Positions 42,841 through 52,564 of a DNA stretch of 64,000 bases are shown piece by piece; position 1 is the stretch's first letter; the number at the start of each line of letters is the position of its first letter. Origin of the DNA: an uncultured Candidatus Saccharibacteria bacterium (GTDB lineage Bacteria; Patescibacteriota; Saccharimonadia; Saccharimonadales; Saccharimonadaceae); NCBI GenBank assembly GCA_938036625.1, contig CALHQH010000020.1, forward strand, positions 1-64,000, given 5' to 3'. Below the pieces are notes generated by a model that searched no databases, was not told where the DNA came from, and was given only the letters and a program-made list of their open reading frames with translations. The translations under genes and the position numbers were made by a program.

Positions 42841-43941
42841 ATGAAACTGTCTGTCACACAAGAAAACCTTGCCAGAGCGCTCGGGGTTGTTGGGCGCGTG
42901 GCGAGTAACCGAGCCGGCCTGCCGATCTTGAATAATATATTATTCCGCACCGAAGGTAATCGCCTTCTCTTGGCTGCGACGAACCTAGAGATCGCCGCGA
43001 CCTACTATGTGGGCGCAAAGGTGGAAACGCCGGGGGTGATTACCCTGCCGGCCAAGCTGGTGAGCGAATTTGTGGCGAACCTGCCGAAGGGGCCGATCGA
43101 GCTGGAGACCGACGGCACACGCATGACACTGACGTCTGGCGGGTATACCTCAACGATTAATGGGGTGGTGGCGGATGACTTTCCGGAGTTGCCGACGATC
43201 GATGAAGAGCAATCGGTACGCTATAGCATTGCCGCGGCGGACTTTAAGCAAGCAGCAGCGCAAACCTTGGTGACGTGTAGTAATGACACAACGCGGCCCG
43301 TCTTGACTGGTGTATATTGGCACACGGTGGACGGTGCGCTGTATATGGCGGCGACGGATGGCTATCGCCTAGCCGAGCGGCGTTTGATGGCGAGCCAAAG
43401 CCAGATTGCGGCGATTGTGCCTGCCAGTAGCTTACAAGAAGCACTGCGCTCGCTCAGCGACGGCACAGAAGAAGTGGAGGTGCTCTTTGATGAGACGCAG
43501 GTGCGCTTCCGGCTGGAGGAAGTGGAGATTACCAGCCGTTTGATCGATGGCACGTACCCAAACTACCGACAGCTCATCCCTGCTCAGTCTGAGACGAATG
43601 TGACGCTAGCAGCACACGATTTCTCGCGAGTCGTTAAGGTGGCTGGGCTCTTTGCCCGGGAGTCGGGCGGTAGTGTCACGCTTACCGCCGACCATGAGGC
43701 ACAAAAGTTGCGGATTCACTCCGTTGCGTCTGAGCTGGGCGAAAATACTTCTGAGGCAGCGGCGGAGGTGTCGAGTGATGGGCAGATTACGCTCAATTCG
43801 CGGTACATTAGTGATGCACTAGGTGTTCTCGATGGCGAGACGATCACCTTCCGCTTTAGTGGTAAGCTCTCGCCCTGTGTCTTGACGGCCGCTCAGCCCG
43901 AGCCAAACTACATTCATATTATTATGCCACTGAAGAGCTAG
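42841..43941 (+). CDS. dnaN: DNA polymerase III beta subunit (sliding clamp)
   Basis: 366 residues, the normal clamp length, with three repeated clamp domains (about 1-120, 128-245, 246-366). The start MKLSVTQENLARALGVVGRV and RAGLPILNNI are conserved, as is the terminal YIHIIMPLKS hydrophobic-pocket strand. It encircles DNA and tethers the polymerase. AAAGGA lies about 8 nt before the ATG. recF begins 3 nt after the stop. Confidence 0.97.
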   Translation: MKLSVTQENLARALGVVGRVASNRAGLPILNNILFRTEGNRLLLAATNLEIAATYYVGAKVETPGVITLPAKLVSEFVANLPKGPIELETDGTRMTLTSGGYTSTINGVVADDFPELPTIDEEQSVRYSIAAADFKQAAAQTLVTCSNDTTRPVLTGVYWHTVDGALYMAATDGYRLAERRLMASQSQIAAIVPASSLQEALRSLSDGTEEVEVLFDETQVRFRLEEVEITSRLIDGTYPNYRQLIPAQSETNVTLAAHDFSRVVKVAGLFARESGGSVTLTADHEAQKLRIHSVASELGENTSEAAAEVSSDGQITLNSRYISDALGVLDGETITFRFSGKLSPCVLTAAQPEPNYIHIIMPLKS

Positions 43942-43943
43942 CG

Positions 43944-44942
43944 ATGAAGATAACACGGCTAGCAGTGCAGCATGTGCGAATTCATACGCTCAAGACGCTT
44001 GACCTTGAGCCGGGTACGACGCTGATTTCTGGCCTGAATGGCTCTGGCAAGACATCGCTCATCGAGGCAATTCATATTGCGCTGCGTGGTACTTCCTTTC
44101 GCGGTAGTGATGAAGCAGTCTGCCAACATGAACAAAAAAGTTATACGATTGACCTTGCGACGGATGAGCAACATTACCGCGTCCAGTACGATCGTCGACA
44201 TGAGACGAAGCGCAAGCGTTTCATCGTTGATGGTACGACCTATGGTCGTCTTCCCTATGGCAAAAAATATCCGATCGTCCTCTTCGAGCCAGATACGCTG
44301 CGAATTATCACTGGCTCGCCGCAGCGCCGGCGTGATTTTCTTGATACACTCATCCAGCAATATGATGCGCAGTATAGCCACGAGCTGAGCCGCTACCATC
44401 GAGCATTGCAGCAGCGTAATAAACTACTGAAAGACCCTACCCTCAGCGAGGCGGCACTTTTCTCGTGGAATCTTATTTTGAGTCAGCATGGTGCGTCAAT
44501 CATTACTAAGCGTCAGCGGGTGCTGCGTTATCTTAGTGCAAAAAGCAGTGCTATGTACCAAAGTATTGCGGGCACGGCGGATAGCGTTGCGCTGCACTAC
44601 TCGGAGGAGCGCAGCGTGACCGCGCAGCAACTCCTCGCCGAATATGAGCAAAAAACAACGTATGACAAAGTGGTCGGCGCAACGAGTGTTGGCCCACACC
44701 GGCATGATATCATAGTGCTGTTTCGGGGTAATCCAGCCGCCAAGACTGCATCGCGGGGCGAAATTCGCACCATTGTGCTTGCTCTCAAATTTCTCGAGGC
44801 GGCCTATATCCAACAGCAAACAGGCCAAAAACCACTCATTCTGCTTGACGATGTCTTTGGTGAGCTCGACCAGCAGCGCCAGCAGCGCCTCCTGAGCGAA
44901 TTCGTCGATAACCAGATTGTGATGACGAGTGCGGTGGGATGA
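43944..44942 (+). CDS. recF: DNA replication and repair protein RecF
   Basis: 332 residues, about 30 shorter than most RecF proteins. The SMC-like ATPase has Walker A GLNGSGKTS (K36), the RecF-specific LFEPDTLRIITGSPQRRRDFLD, a late SVGPHRHD signature and LLDDVFGELD (Walker B/D-loop). It helps load RecA at gaps with RecO and RecR. The C-terminus ends soon after the D-loop helix. It forms the dnaN-recF operon and converges on the secretion module. Confidence 0.95.
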   Translation: MKITRLAVQHVRIHTLKTLDLEPGTTLISGLNGSGKTSLIEAIHIALRGTSFRGSDEAVCQHEQKSYTIDLATDEQHYRVQYDRRHETKRKRFIVDGTTYGRLPYGKKYPIVLFEPDTLRIITGSPQRRRDFLDTLIQQYDAQYSHELSRYHRALQQRNKLLKDPTLSEAALFSWNLILSQHGASIITKRQRVLRYLSAKSSAMYQSIAGTADSVALHYSEERSVTAQQLLAEYEQKTTYDKVVGATSVGPHRHDIIVLFRGNPAAKTASRGEIRTIVLALKFLEAAYIQQQTGQKPLILLDDVFGELDQQRQQRLLSEFVDNQIVMTSAVG

Positions 44943-44966
44943 GTGAGCAGAGTCGGTTAATTATAA

Positions 44967-45533
44967 TTAGTCAGCTAAACCATCAGTTTTTGAATCAAAT
45001 AAGGGTGTTGATAGGCTTATATCGTCCTTTGAATATATTGACATCTCGATCTTATTTACACTAGGCATGACTACTTTAGCTATATATGATAATTGCTGGT
45101 TACGATTAAGAATAATGTCAAAAGTAACTGTAGTTTCCCCTGTTTTTTTATCTATTATTTGTTTGTAGCTGTCGAAATTGATAGTTACTTCAGAAATTAT
45201 TTTCTCTTTTTTGGTAGCACGCTTATCTGAGTATTTTTTGATATATACTTTATATTGACCAACTTGCGGTTCAGTAAAGCCATGATTTAGTAATTCAGAC
45301 AGCCCAAGATAAACAATATCATTGCGAGAACGGTATCGTTCGGGCACGCGACCTGGCGGACTATAGACGGTTTCACCCGAGTAAGGGTCTGTATATGAAT
45401 TTACTTTTGATTGATCTTCAGTTTTTTTTGGTTGCGAGGGGGTGAGCCACCACCAAAGAAGAGTGACAACACTAAGAATTGCTACGATAATAGCAGATAG
45501 TATAAAAAGCTGTTTTTTGGCTGAGCTATCCAT
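44967..45533 (-). CDS. Membrane-anchored extracytoplasmic protein, unknown function
   Basis: 188 residues. One N-terminal membrane helix (about 9-30, ending LLWWWL) precedes a Pro/Thr linker and a soluble C-terminal domain rich in beta-strand-like YKVYIKKYS, VTINFDSYKQI and YIAKVVMPSVNKIE. I recognise no family. It is the last gene of the secretion-like unit, 19 nt after the lysozyme/C39 gene, with GGAGG 13 nt upstream. It could be a periplasmic-side subunit comparable to VirB8-type proteins, which have a single helix and a soluble domain, but this is only a topology argument. Confidence 0.6.
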   Translation of the reverse strand: MDSSAKKQLFILSAIIVAILSVVTLLWWWLTPSQPKKTEDQSKVNSYTDPYSGETVYSPPGRVPERYRSRNDIVYLGLSELLNHGFTEPQVGQYKVYIKKYSDKRATKKEKIISEVTINFDSYKQIIDKKTGETTVTFDIILNRNQQLSYIAKVVMPSVNKIEMSIYSKDDISLSTPLFDSKTDGLAD

Positions 45534-45552
45534 ACTCTAATTTAAACCTCCA

Positions 45553-46800
45553 TTATTTTGTTATAGCCCAAACATTACCCTGCCGTGCATAGGGAAGGAT
45601 TGCATTGGGGTCCCACTCCTTTTTGCTGTTCTCTTGCCCAGCTTGTCCATTTGAATCAGCAATTTTCCACTTGCCATCATTTGTTACTCCACGGATAACA
45701 ATAAAGTGCCCGCCAGCAATAAAAGGTGAAGGACCAGCCCCAGACATATTAACTAGTGCACCACCACGGAGTGCTTCGTTGATTGCAGTGACATCATTTG
45801 CAATATTCTTGGCTTTAAGCCCCCAATGTTCAGCAAGCTTTGGACTTACATCCCAAGAGCTACCATACTCATAGGCCATTCCATTATCTGCGGCAAACTT
45901 TGATGTCTCTTCTGGTGTTACCTTTTTACCAGTCATTGCTGTAATAATGTTTGACATAGCAGAAGGGCCACACCCTGCTGAGCAAATAGTATTTGGTTTG
46001 GGCCCATAAGAGAGGTTCGCCCATGGTTGATCGCATTGGTTATGAACAACAAAGCTATCGTCCATATATGATCCCCCACCATTACTGCCTCCTATCCCAG
46101 TACAATTTGATCCTGAAGATTGAGATCCACTACTCCCTGATGATGAGCCACCACCTGACGAGGAAGAGTCGGGAATTTTTGATTGAAAACTGGTGTATAT
46201 CTCGTTTGCATACTGTGCACGCTTTCCTTCTTCCCCAGCTCCGTATCGTTCAAATTTTTCTCCAAATTCGACAGCTAATTTGCCAACGTCAGAACCGGAA
46301 TCGTTCTTAATGGCTTCTAAGCCGGCCTTCTCAACTCCATTTAACTCTTCCCAGAGAAACTCCAATTGTGTTTCAAGGGTGTTGTAATTACTCTTTGCTT
46401 TAAGATTATTTTTGCGTCCGCCAAGCCATTGTGCGATACCGTAAGCACCAATACTATTTTCGATAGTTGGGTTAATTCTTGACTCTTGTTCTAGATTTCC
46501 TGCAATTGCCGCTGCTTGCTTGAGGGATAAACCCTTACCAACGAAGAATCGTAAAACCTTTTCAATATTGTCATTTCCAACAAGAGCAGTACCAGCACCT
46601 GCACCACCCTCGCCAACACCAGTGAGGCATCCTTTAATGCTATAAAACCTAATTGCCTGCATGGGGTATGAAGCTGGTGATAATTCGGCATAAACAAAAG
46701 ATGGTTGGACTATTACCATAAGACTAGCAAAGATGAGAGCTAAAAACCTATTTTTTTTAGCCGTCGTAAATATGAAAAATGTTTTCTTATGATGCTGCAT
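45553..46800 (-). CDS. Secreted bifunctional wall hydrolase: lysozyme-like plus C39-like cysteine peptidase (VirB1/PrgK-like)
   Basis: 415 residues. A signal peptide ends near 38 (PSFVYA). Residues about 75-205 match the phage tail-lysozyme domain (GNLEQESRINP, with E104/E106 as candidate catalytic acid; GAYGIAQWLGG). A Ser/Gly linker (212-245) leads to a papain/C39-like domain with C277 (SAGCGPSAMS), H365 (GGHFIVIRG) and D382/N384. The architecture equals VirB1/PrgK-type hydrolases that open peptidoglycan for Gram-positive conjugation machines. It overlaps the upstream gene by 14 nt behind AAGGAA. Confidence 0.87.
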   Translation of the reverse strand: MQHHKKTFFIFTTAKKNRFLALIFASLMVIVQPSFVYAELSPASYPMQAIRFYSIKGCLTGVGEGGAGAGTALVGNDNIEKVLRFFVGKGLSLKQAAAIAGNLEQESRINPTIENSIGAYGIAQWLGGRKNNLKAKSNYNTLETQLEFLWEELNGVEKAGLEAIKNDSGSDVGKLAVEFGEKFERYGAGEEGKRAQYANEIYTSFQSKIPDSSSSGGGSSSGSSGSQSSGSNCTGIGGSNGGGSYMDDSFVVHNQCDQPWANLSYGPKPNTICSAGCGPSAMSNIITAMTGKKVTPEETSKFAADNGMAYEYGSSWDVSPKLAEHWGLKAKNIANDVTAINEALRGGALVNMSGAGPSPFIAGGHFIVIRGVTNDGKWKIADSNGQAGQENSKKEWDPNAILPYARQGNVWAITK

Positions 46801-49750
46801 TTCCTTGTCCTAGATCGATATGTAAGTGGTTACAAGAATCATCAAACGATTGCCATCCCTTTTGAGTGATAGCATTGTTTAATGCGCCACGTGCTCCTCC
46901 ACAGGTTGACTGGCCAATACCACCACCTTGAGGTAGCGCATTTGCATTGATCAACTCCTGTACTGCTTGAGCACATTCCTCACCAGCACCATCACCGCAG
47001 GAGCCAATTGGACTTAAGTCAACGGCTCTACCTCGAGGGTGCTGGCTGTATCCTCCTGCTGTCATTTGTGTGCGCATAAGAGACGAAACTGTGATCTTAT
47101 GTTTTTGGCCGATCAGAAGAATGACTTGAAGAATCTGTGGATCGACATTACGACTATATTGGGTTGGTACTGAGTCTGGTATAGCTGGCTGGCCTTTTGC
47201 GGTATTTTCAATCTGGCTCTTAGGGGTTGTTTCGCCAGAATTCCAACCATAGTCTGCGACAGTAATATTTGGATTGTCTAAAATTTGCTGAGCAAGAGAC
47301 TTAGCATCACCTGAAGGGAGTGATCCACCTTGAGATTGCTGTTGCCCTTGAGAACCACCACCATCGTCAACAGGTGGGTTGTCCATAGTGTCAACAACGC
47401 GCTGGTCGATAGTAAACAAAGCAGCTAGCTTTTTTTCCTCAGAGTCAAACTTACAATAACTAGTGTCGACACCGTTCTCTCCATCGGTGCCTTTGCCACA
47501 CTTCTCTTGCCATTCTTTGAGTGTACCACCGGTTGCTTCGCCTGTTTCTTCGTTATACTGGCCTGCAAGAGCATCTGCGACTTCCGAAGGGTCTTTATCC
47601 AGATCAAGTGCTCCACGAGACACACTACAGAATGACTCTGCGCCAACACCCTTTAAGTTTGGGTCGTCACATGAGTTCCAAATCTTTGCAACTTTATCAT
47701 CTTCCGCGTATGCCTGAGTGCCAAGTAGAGCAGGAAAAATATTCTTTGTTAGAGAAAGCATACTATTAGTAAAATTACCTAAACTAGAGAAACTACTCAT
47801 ATAAGGTATAAACGAACTATAAATACTACCCATAAAGGTGTAGGGTGATGAGATATCAAAGGGACTATGATTGAGTCTATATTCTTGAGCATATGCTAAG
47901 TTAAGTTTAGCAGCTTCACGCTTATATGCGATTGTTTGGTCTGTGGTTAATACACCATTACCACCAGCTGCAGCTGATTCAGAAAACATATGTAATATAC
48001 CGCTAGACATTGCATCACCAGCATCTTCGCCTATTGTGGAGCTATCTACCAGCGTTCCTGCCATGGTATTAATAAGTTTGCCGAGAATTGGAGCCATAAT
48101 ACTTGATATGACAGGTGCAGCCATTTCTGAAACAAGCTGGCCAACAATACTTGTCCAGCCTCCAGCTACACTTAAGAGGAGCTGACCTGCACTACTGTTG
48201 ATACCTGTACACGATGTTTTAAGGATACCAACATTAGCGCCAAGTGCGTTAGCGAGGCTATTCATTTTACGCGCCCATCCACCACCTGGAACATACTGAG
48301 TCCAGTTTGAGGTATCTGACGAAACTAAATCGTTATACATAATTTGCTTATAGCCATGGCTTTCAGGGGCAGATCGTTTTGTAATCTTACCTTCTTTGTT
48401 GACCCTTGTAGCCATAAATTTAGCTCCTAATTCGGCCATAGGCGTAGGGTTGCTTGTTCCAGCTCTTGCATGATCTGCAGCAATAGCAAACAAAGTTTCA
48501 AATTGGATCAATTGCTCCATTTGGATAGCTCGAATTGTTTTACTGATAGATTGGGCACCGTCTTGTACCATACAAAGCCCACCAGCAAGCATTGCAGCAA
48601 TATTGCCATTTTTGCCGACACCCTCTTTGATGAGCTTGGCGGCAGCCTCTTTACTAACTGACTTTGATGCACCTTCAGCACCTTCACCAGCTATCTTTTT
48701 CGCTTCGTTGCCAATATCAGTATCTTCGGTTATCTTTTCTTTCCCTTCTTCGTCGGATTCCTTCGCTTCGTATTTACCCTTTACTTCTTTGCCTTTGACG
48801 GCATTGTCAATACCTTCATCGACTTGTTTTTTGTTTTTTGCTTCGGCTAGACGATCTTTTTTTGTAAGTTTCCACTTTTTTCTAAGATTGGCAGCTACTT
48901 TATCAGAAAACACTACCCAGCGGGGTGCGTAAACTTCGTGAATTATAGAGCGGACTTCCGTATCCTGGAAAAAGTTTTTTCTAAAGTCTGGCGAATCAAT
49001 AACTTTTTTTGTACCATCACTACGTGTAATGCGCAATTGGTCTGGTTTTACACCTAATAAGCCAACATCCTCACTCTTTATAACCTTACCATCTTTGAGA
49101 GCTTCGATTCTTCTGTTTTTTTCAAACCGTTTAATCATATACTTTGACAAACGACCATAGCGTTGGCAGACACGAAGTGTGGAGCATATACCACCAGTCG
49201 CCTTACCTTCGATACGCTGATACATAATCTTATGAGCACGCTTTTCAAAGCTGGTACTTTGTGAATCCCACTTGATGACTGAATTTTGCAACCAGTGCGA
49301 AAGAGAAAGACTGGCAAAATTTGCTGGCGTCATAGCAAGGAAACTACCCCCACCAAACATCATAATAGCGAGAGTGATTAAAGGCTTATTTCGTGCACCA
49401 GTTATTGTACCGCGTACTTTACCAAAGAGAGAGGTTGATTTACTAGAAGCGGCAGTATTTACAGGTGAGACATTTGTATTCCACCCTCCTCCTGGCGCGC
49501 CTTCCTGGCCTCGGACGGAGTTGGCATAGTCGCTGCCAGTTGCGCCAGTGCTGCTGGCGTTGCTATGGGCGGATGAGCCACTCCCGCTGTTCTCGCGCGA
49601 CTGGAGGTCTTGGGCGGTGTTGGATTGGCTATAATCACCACTGCCAGCATGATTATTTCGGCCAGCGAAGGTGTCGTTGCTCCAATGCGTATTCCCCGGA
49701 TTATGCCGGTCGAGATCGGGTTTTTGCTGGGAGGGGATGGGGGTAGGCAT
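46787..49750 (-). CDS. Large T4SS-associated membrane protein fused to an M15-type peptidase domain
   Basis: 987 residues. The Asn/Ser/Gly-rich N-terminus (1-105) is followed by a membrane helix (about 123-145). A Lys/Glu-rich region (about 290-350) precedes further hydrophobic stretches around 395 and 525-580. The C-terminus (about 860-985) is an M15/VanX-type zinc peptidase: S902-x-H904-x2-G-x-A-x-D911 and N-H-L-H977-I-D. It lies 4 nt after virB4. It may be a second VirB6-like channel component that carries its own wall-cutting tail. Base composition is more AT-rich than in the virB4 gene. Confidence 0.75.
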   Translation of the reverse strand: MPTPIPSQQKPDLDRHNPGNTHWSNDTFAGRNNHAGSGDYSQSNTAQDLQSRENSGSGSSAHSNASSTGATGSDYANSVRGQEGAPGGGWNTNVSPVNTAASSKSTSLFGKVRGTITGARNKPLITLAIMMFGGGSFLAMTPANFASLSLSHWLQNSVIKWDSQSTSFEKRAHKIMYQRIEGKATGGICSTLRVCQRYGRLSKYMIKRFEKNRRIEALKDGKVIKSEDVGLLGVKPDQLRITRSDGTKKVIDSPDFRKNFFQDTEVRSIIHEVYAPRWVVFSDKVAANLRKKWKLTKKDRLAEAKNKKQVDEGIDNAVKGKEVKGKYEAKESDEEGKEKITEDTDIGNEAKKIAGEGAEGASKSVSKEAAAKLIKEGVGKNGNIAAMLAGGLCMVQDGAQSISKTIRAIQMEQLIQFETLFAIAADHARAGTSNPTPMAELGAKFMATRVNKEGKITKRSAPESHGYKQIMYNDLVSSDTSNWTQYVPGGGWARKMNSLANALGANVGILKTSCTGINSSAGQLLLSVAGGWTSIVGQLVSEMAAPVISSIMAPILGKLINTMAGTLVDSSTIGEDAGDAMSSGILHMFSESAAAGGNGVLTTDQTIAYKREAAKLNLAYAQEYRLNHSPFDISSPYTFMGSIYSSFIPYMSSFSSLGNFTNSMLSLTKNIFPALLGTQAYAEDDKVAKIWNSCDDPNLKGVGAESFCSVSRGALDLDKDPSEVADALAGQYNEETGEATGGTLKEWQEKCGKGTDGENGVDTSYCKFDSEEKKLAALFTIDQRVVDTMDNPPVDDGGGSQGQQQSQGGSLPSGDAKSLAQQILDNPNITVADYGWNSGETTPKSQIENTAKGQPAIPDSVPTQYSRNVDPQILQVILLIGQKHKITVSSLMRTQMTAGGYSQHPRGRAVDLSPIGSCGDGAGEECAQAVQELINANALPQGGGIGQSTCGGARGALNNAITQKGWQSFDDSCNHLHIDLGQGNAAS

Positions 49751-49754
49751 GGGA

Positions 49755-51590
49755 CTACGACCTCACTGGCTGCTGGTATAAGCTGTTATTGGCCACCGGG
49801 TTGGTGGTGATGAATTGTGTCTCGGTCTCGCTGGCAAAAATGCGGATATGAACGTGGTTTTGCCCAGCAAAGAAGAGTCCATCGCCCACCGGGAAGTTAG
49901 ACAGACGCTTACGCTCTTCCTCGGTGAGTTTGAAGACCTCAGCTAGCACATCTACCGCACTGGTCGATTGCTTTAGCAAAAGCTGGAGCGAGCTGTTTGC
50001 TACAATAGCCCGGCCCTTCTCGCTTCCCATAAAGTCCTCCACATCCTGCGTGATGGTCGTTAGGCCCAGAGAGTACTTACGAGCTCGCTTGGCTAGGCTA
50101 TGGAGAAACTCCGCTGAGTCTTCGTACTTCATGAGCTGCCAGGCCTCATCGACGATCAGCATCCGCCGGCGCTGTACGGTGCGAGCGATATTCCAGATGT
50201 GGCTCAGCACAATATACATCGCTACTGGCCGCAGGTCGTCTTCGAGGTCGCGGATGTTAAACACGACCATGCTGTTATTAATATCAACATTGCTTTGCTG
50301 GCTAAAGATGCCAGCAAAGGTACCTGTGGTGTATTTGCGCAGGCGCTGAGCTAGTGACGGCCCTGCCCCACCCATGTGAAGGAGAGTATCGTAGAGGTCG
50401 ATGATCGTTGGTGGCTGAGAATTATGCGTCAGTGGGTCGCTGGTAATACCGGCCCGAGCATAGGTATCGATGAGCGCTTGGTCGAGATCGGCCTCCTCAG
50501 CTGGGCTGAGCAAGGCAATCTGCTGCCCGCCCACCAATGTGCCACCCAACATGAGCTTAAAGAGTCGCTGCAGGGTGATGAGATTGGCGCGCAGGGCGTC
50601 GGTTGCTTCGTCGCTGTCGATTACTCGGGGAAGGTCGAAGGGGTTAATCCGCGTATCGCTACTGAGGCTGAGGCGAATGTAACTGCCGCCGACTGCATCG
50701 GCCAGCTTCTGGTACTCGTTCTCAGGGTCAATGACGAGAATGTCGGTGCCGAGCATCATACTGCGCAGCGCCTCGAGCTTAACGGTAAAGGACTTACCAG
50801 CACCAGACTTTGCAAAGACGACCATATTCGCATTCTCGAGGCTAAAGCGGTCGAAAATAACGAGCCCTTGGTTGTGCTGGTTCACACCGTAGAGAATCCC
50901 CTCGCCATCACTGAGGTCGGCACTGGTAAAGGGAAAGCTTGTGCTCACCGCGCCAGTGTTCATGTTGCGGCGGACTTGCAGCTGGTCGGTCATTTGGGGG
51001 ATGGTACTGTTGAGACCTTGCTCTTGCTGGTTGCTGGCGGTCTTGCTGTAGACCATATTCTGGCCAAAGATCGTCTCGATGACGTGCTGAACGAAGCTCA
51101 GCTCCTCGAGGCTATCGGCATAGAGCGTGACGTAGAGCCCAAAGCGGAAGAAGCGCTCGGCCCCAAGCTGCAGCTGGTCGCGCAATTCCTCGGCATCGGC
51201 CAGGGCGGCCTCGCGAGCTGGGTCACGCACTTTACCCTTCTCGGAGTTCAGCGCCATATCGGCCTCAAGCTGCGTCACCTTCTTGCGGAGGTTGTTGAGG
51301 ACGATCTCTGTCTCGACGGGGTAAATAAACATGCTAATATCGAGCACTTGGTCGATGTTGATCAATCCTGACAGCCAGCCTGTGTAGAGCTCACGCGGGT
51401 AGCCATAGATGTAGAGTGTGCGGCCATACTTGGTGCCGATGCGGAAGTACGTGCTGTGGATCTCGAGACTGCTGGGAGCGATTAAGTCGCGCAGCGTCGT
51501 CATCCCCTTGATAAAGGCTTCTTCTACCTCTGCTTGCTCGCGCTCGCGCTGCTGGGCAGCAATGTCGATTGGATCGGGTCGTCGTGCCAT
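49755..51590 (-). CDS. virB4: VirB4/TraC-type secretion ATPase
   Basis: 611 residues. The N-terminal part (1-250) has the CagE/TrbE/VirB4 domain with a coiled-coil-like insert (about 100-140). The motor domain has Walker A FAKSGAGKS (K266), a DPENEY strand, Walker B LIVDEAWQL (about 455-465) and RKYSLGLTTITQD. It powers type IV secretion at the membrane. The ATG overlaps the preceding stop as TAATG. An open frame of 331 codons on the other strand (50376-51371) is a shadow. Confidence 0.93.
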   Translation of the reverse strand: MARRPDPIDIAAQQREREQAEVEEAFIKGMTTLRDLIAPSSLEIHSTYFRIGTKYGRTLYIYGYPRELYTGWLSGLINIDQVLDISMFIYPVETEIVLNNLRKKVTQLEADMALNSEKGKVRDPAREAALADAEELRDQLQLGAERFFRFGLYVTLYADSLEELSFVQHVIETIFGQNMVYSKTASNQQEQGLNSTIPQMTDQLQVRRNMNTGAVSTSFPFTSADLSDGEGILYGVNQHNQGLVIFDRFSLENANMVVFAKSGAGKSFTVKLEALRSMMLGTDILVIDPENEYQKLADAVGGSYIRLSLSSDTRINPFDLPRVIDSDEATDALRANLITLQRLFKLMLGGTLVGGQQIALLSPAEEADLDQALIDTYARAGITSDPLTHNSQPPTIIDLYDTLLHMGGAGPSLAQRLRKYTTGTFAGIFSQQSNVDINNSMVVFNIRDLEDDLRPVAMYIVLSHIWNIARTVQRRRMLIVDEAWQLMKYEDSAEFLHSLAKRARKYSLGLTTITQDVEDFMGSEKGRAIVANSSLQLLLKQSTSAVDVLAEVFKLTEEERKRLSNFPVGDGLFFAGQNHVHIRIFASETETQFITTNPVANNSLYQQPVRS

Positions 51591-52549
51591 TAAAAATCTC
51601 CTTTGTGATATGCTGTCGAGGTTGGGACGGCTCCCTCACCCTTGCGGACGAAGGTGGAAGTCACGTTATTAAAGTCGCCCAGGGGCTCGCGCACCGCTGT
51701 GTCGGGGTTGTACATGTTGTAATAGAGGGTACCGAGCTCTTTAGTCTTGAGCTGCACTGCCCGCACACCAATCTGCATCAAGCCATTGAGGATGGTGTCG
51801 GCGCGGTTGCGGATCTCCTCGCGGGCTCGCTCGTAGGTTTCTTTGCTAATCTTCGTCACGGTGTTGGTGTTCTTAGGAGCAAAGAGCTTGGTGAAGAACC
51901 CTTTACTCTGGTCGAGAATTGTCCCCTCCCCTGCTGGGTAATACGGGATGACGACGTAGAAACTCTTGTCCATGATGTTGGCGTTTTGCGAGAGGTCGTC
52001 GATGAAGTTGATATAGTCTTCCATTAGCACGCTGAGCAGCATGTTGTCTTGGGTGCGCTGGATGGCGACCAGCTTATCCAAGTAAGGGCCAATATCCACC
52101 CGCTGCGAGCGGATGCAGATCTGCACTGGGAAGTATAGCGCATTGAGGAAGTTCTGGTAGCTATATTCTACCCCCTCGCGCTCACGAGCGCTCATCAGGT
52201 CAAAGTTGATCGACTCACAGGCGATGACGGCGCGAAAGCTACCATCACCCATAATAATCATATCATCACGTAATTCTGAAAGGAGGAGGCTATTCTGCGT
52301 AGTAGCGGGCTTGGGTGGAGCCTTTTTCTTGGTGTCTTGAGTGGGCTGATCATTCGTATTACCCTGCACAGCTGGTGGCTGAGCTGGTGTTTGCACTGCC
52401 GGATAATTACCCTGCGGCGGAGCGGGATACTGCGGATAATTAGCTGGTACCTGGCCCGCTGGCGCAGCGCCCTGGCCTTGGCTATAGCCAAACTGGCTGG
52501 GTGGCCCAGCTGGTGGCTGTTGATTGTTGGGCGAATTTGGCGACACCAC
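51590..52549 (-). CDS. TraC-like protein related to the VirB4 N-terminal domain
   Basis: 319 residues. A Pro/Gln-rich N-terminus (1-85) precedes a domain with FRAVIACESINFDLMS, QNFLNALYFPVQICIRSQ, VDIGPYLDKL and KSFYVVIPY. This pattern is found at the front of VirB4/TraC proteins of Gram-positive elements, here as a separate protein without an ATPase. It precedes virB4 with a TAATG overlap, so equal synthesis of both is likely. It starts at GTG with GAAGGAG 7 nt upstream. A docking or regulatory subunit of VirB4 is plausible. Confidence 0.78.
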   Translation of the reverse strand: MVSPNSPNNQQPPAGPPSQFGYSQGQGAAPAGQVPANYPQYPAPPQGNYPAVQTPAQPPAVQGNTNDQPTQDTKKKAPPKPATTQNSLLLSELRDDMIIMGDGSFRAVIACESINFDLMSAREREGVEYSYQNFLNALYFPVQICIRSQRVDIGPYLDKLVAIQRTQDNMLLSVLMEDYINFIDDLSQNANIMDKSFYVVIPYYPAGEGTILDQSKGFFTKLFAPKNTNTVTKISKETYERAREEIRNRADTILNGLMQIGVRAVQLKTKELGTLYYNMYNPDTAVREPLGDFNNVTSTFVRKGEGAVPTSTAYHKGDF

Positions 52550-52564
52550 TCTCCTTCTTATTTC

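Noticed and set aside
44640..44942. Truncated recF
   Set aside because: It is short, but all conserved blocks through the D-loop are present and it ends just after them, so it is probably complete.
50376..51371. 331-codon open frame on the plus strand
   Set aside because: It lies wholly antisense to virB4, has no family-like motifs, and its openness follows from the codon bias of the real gene.
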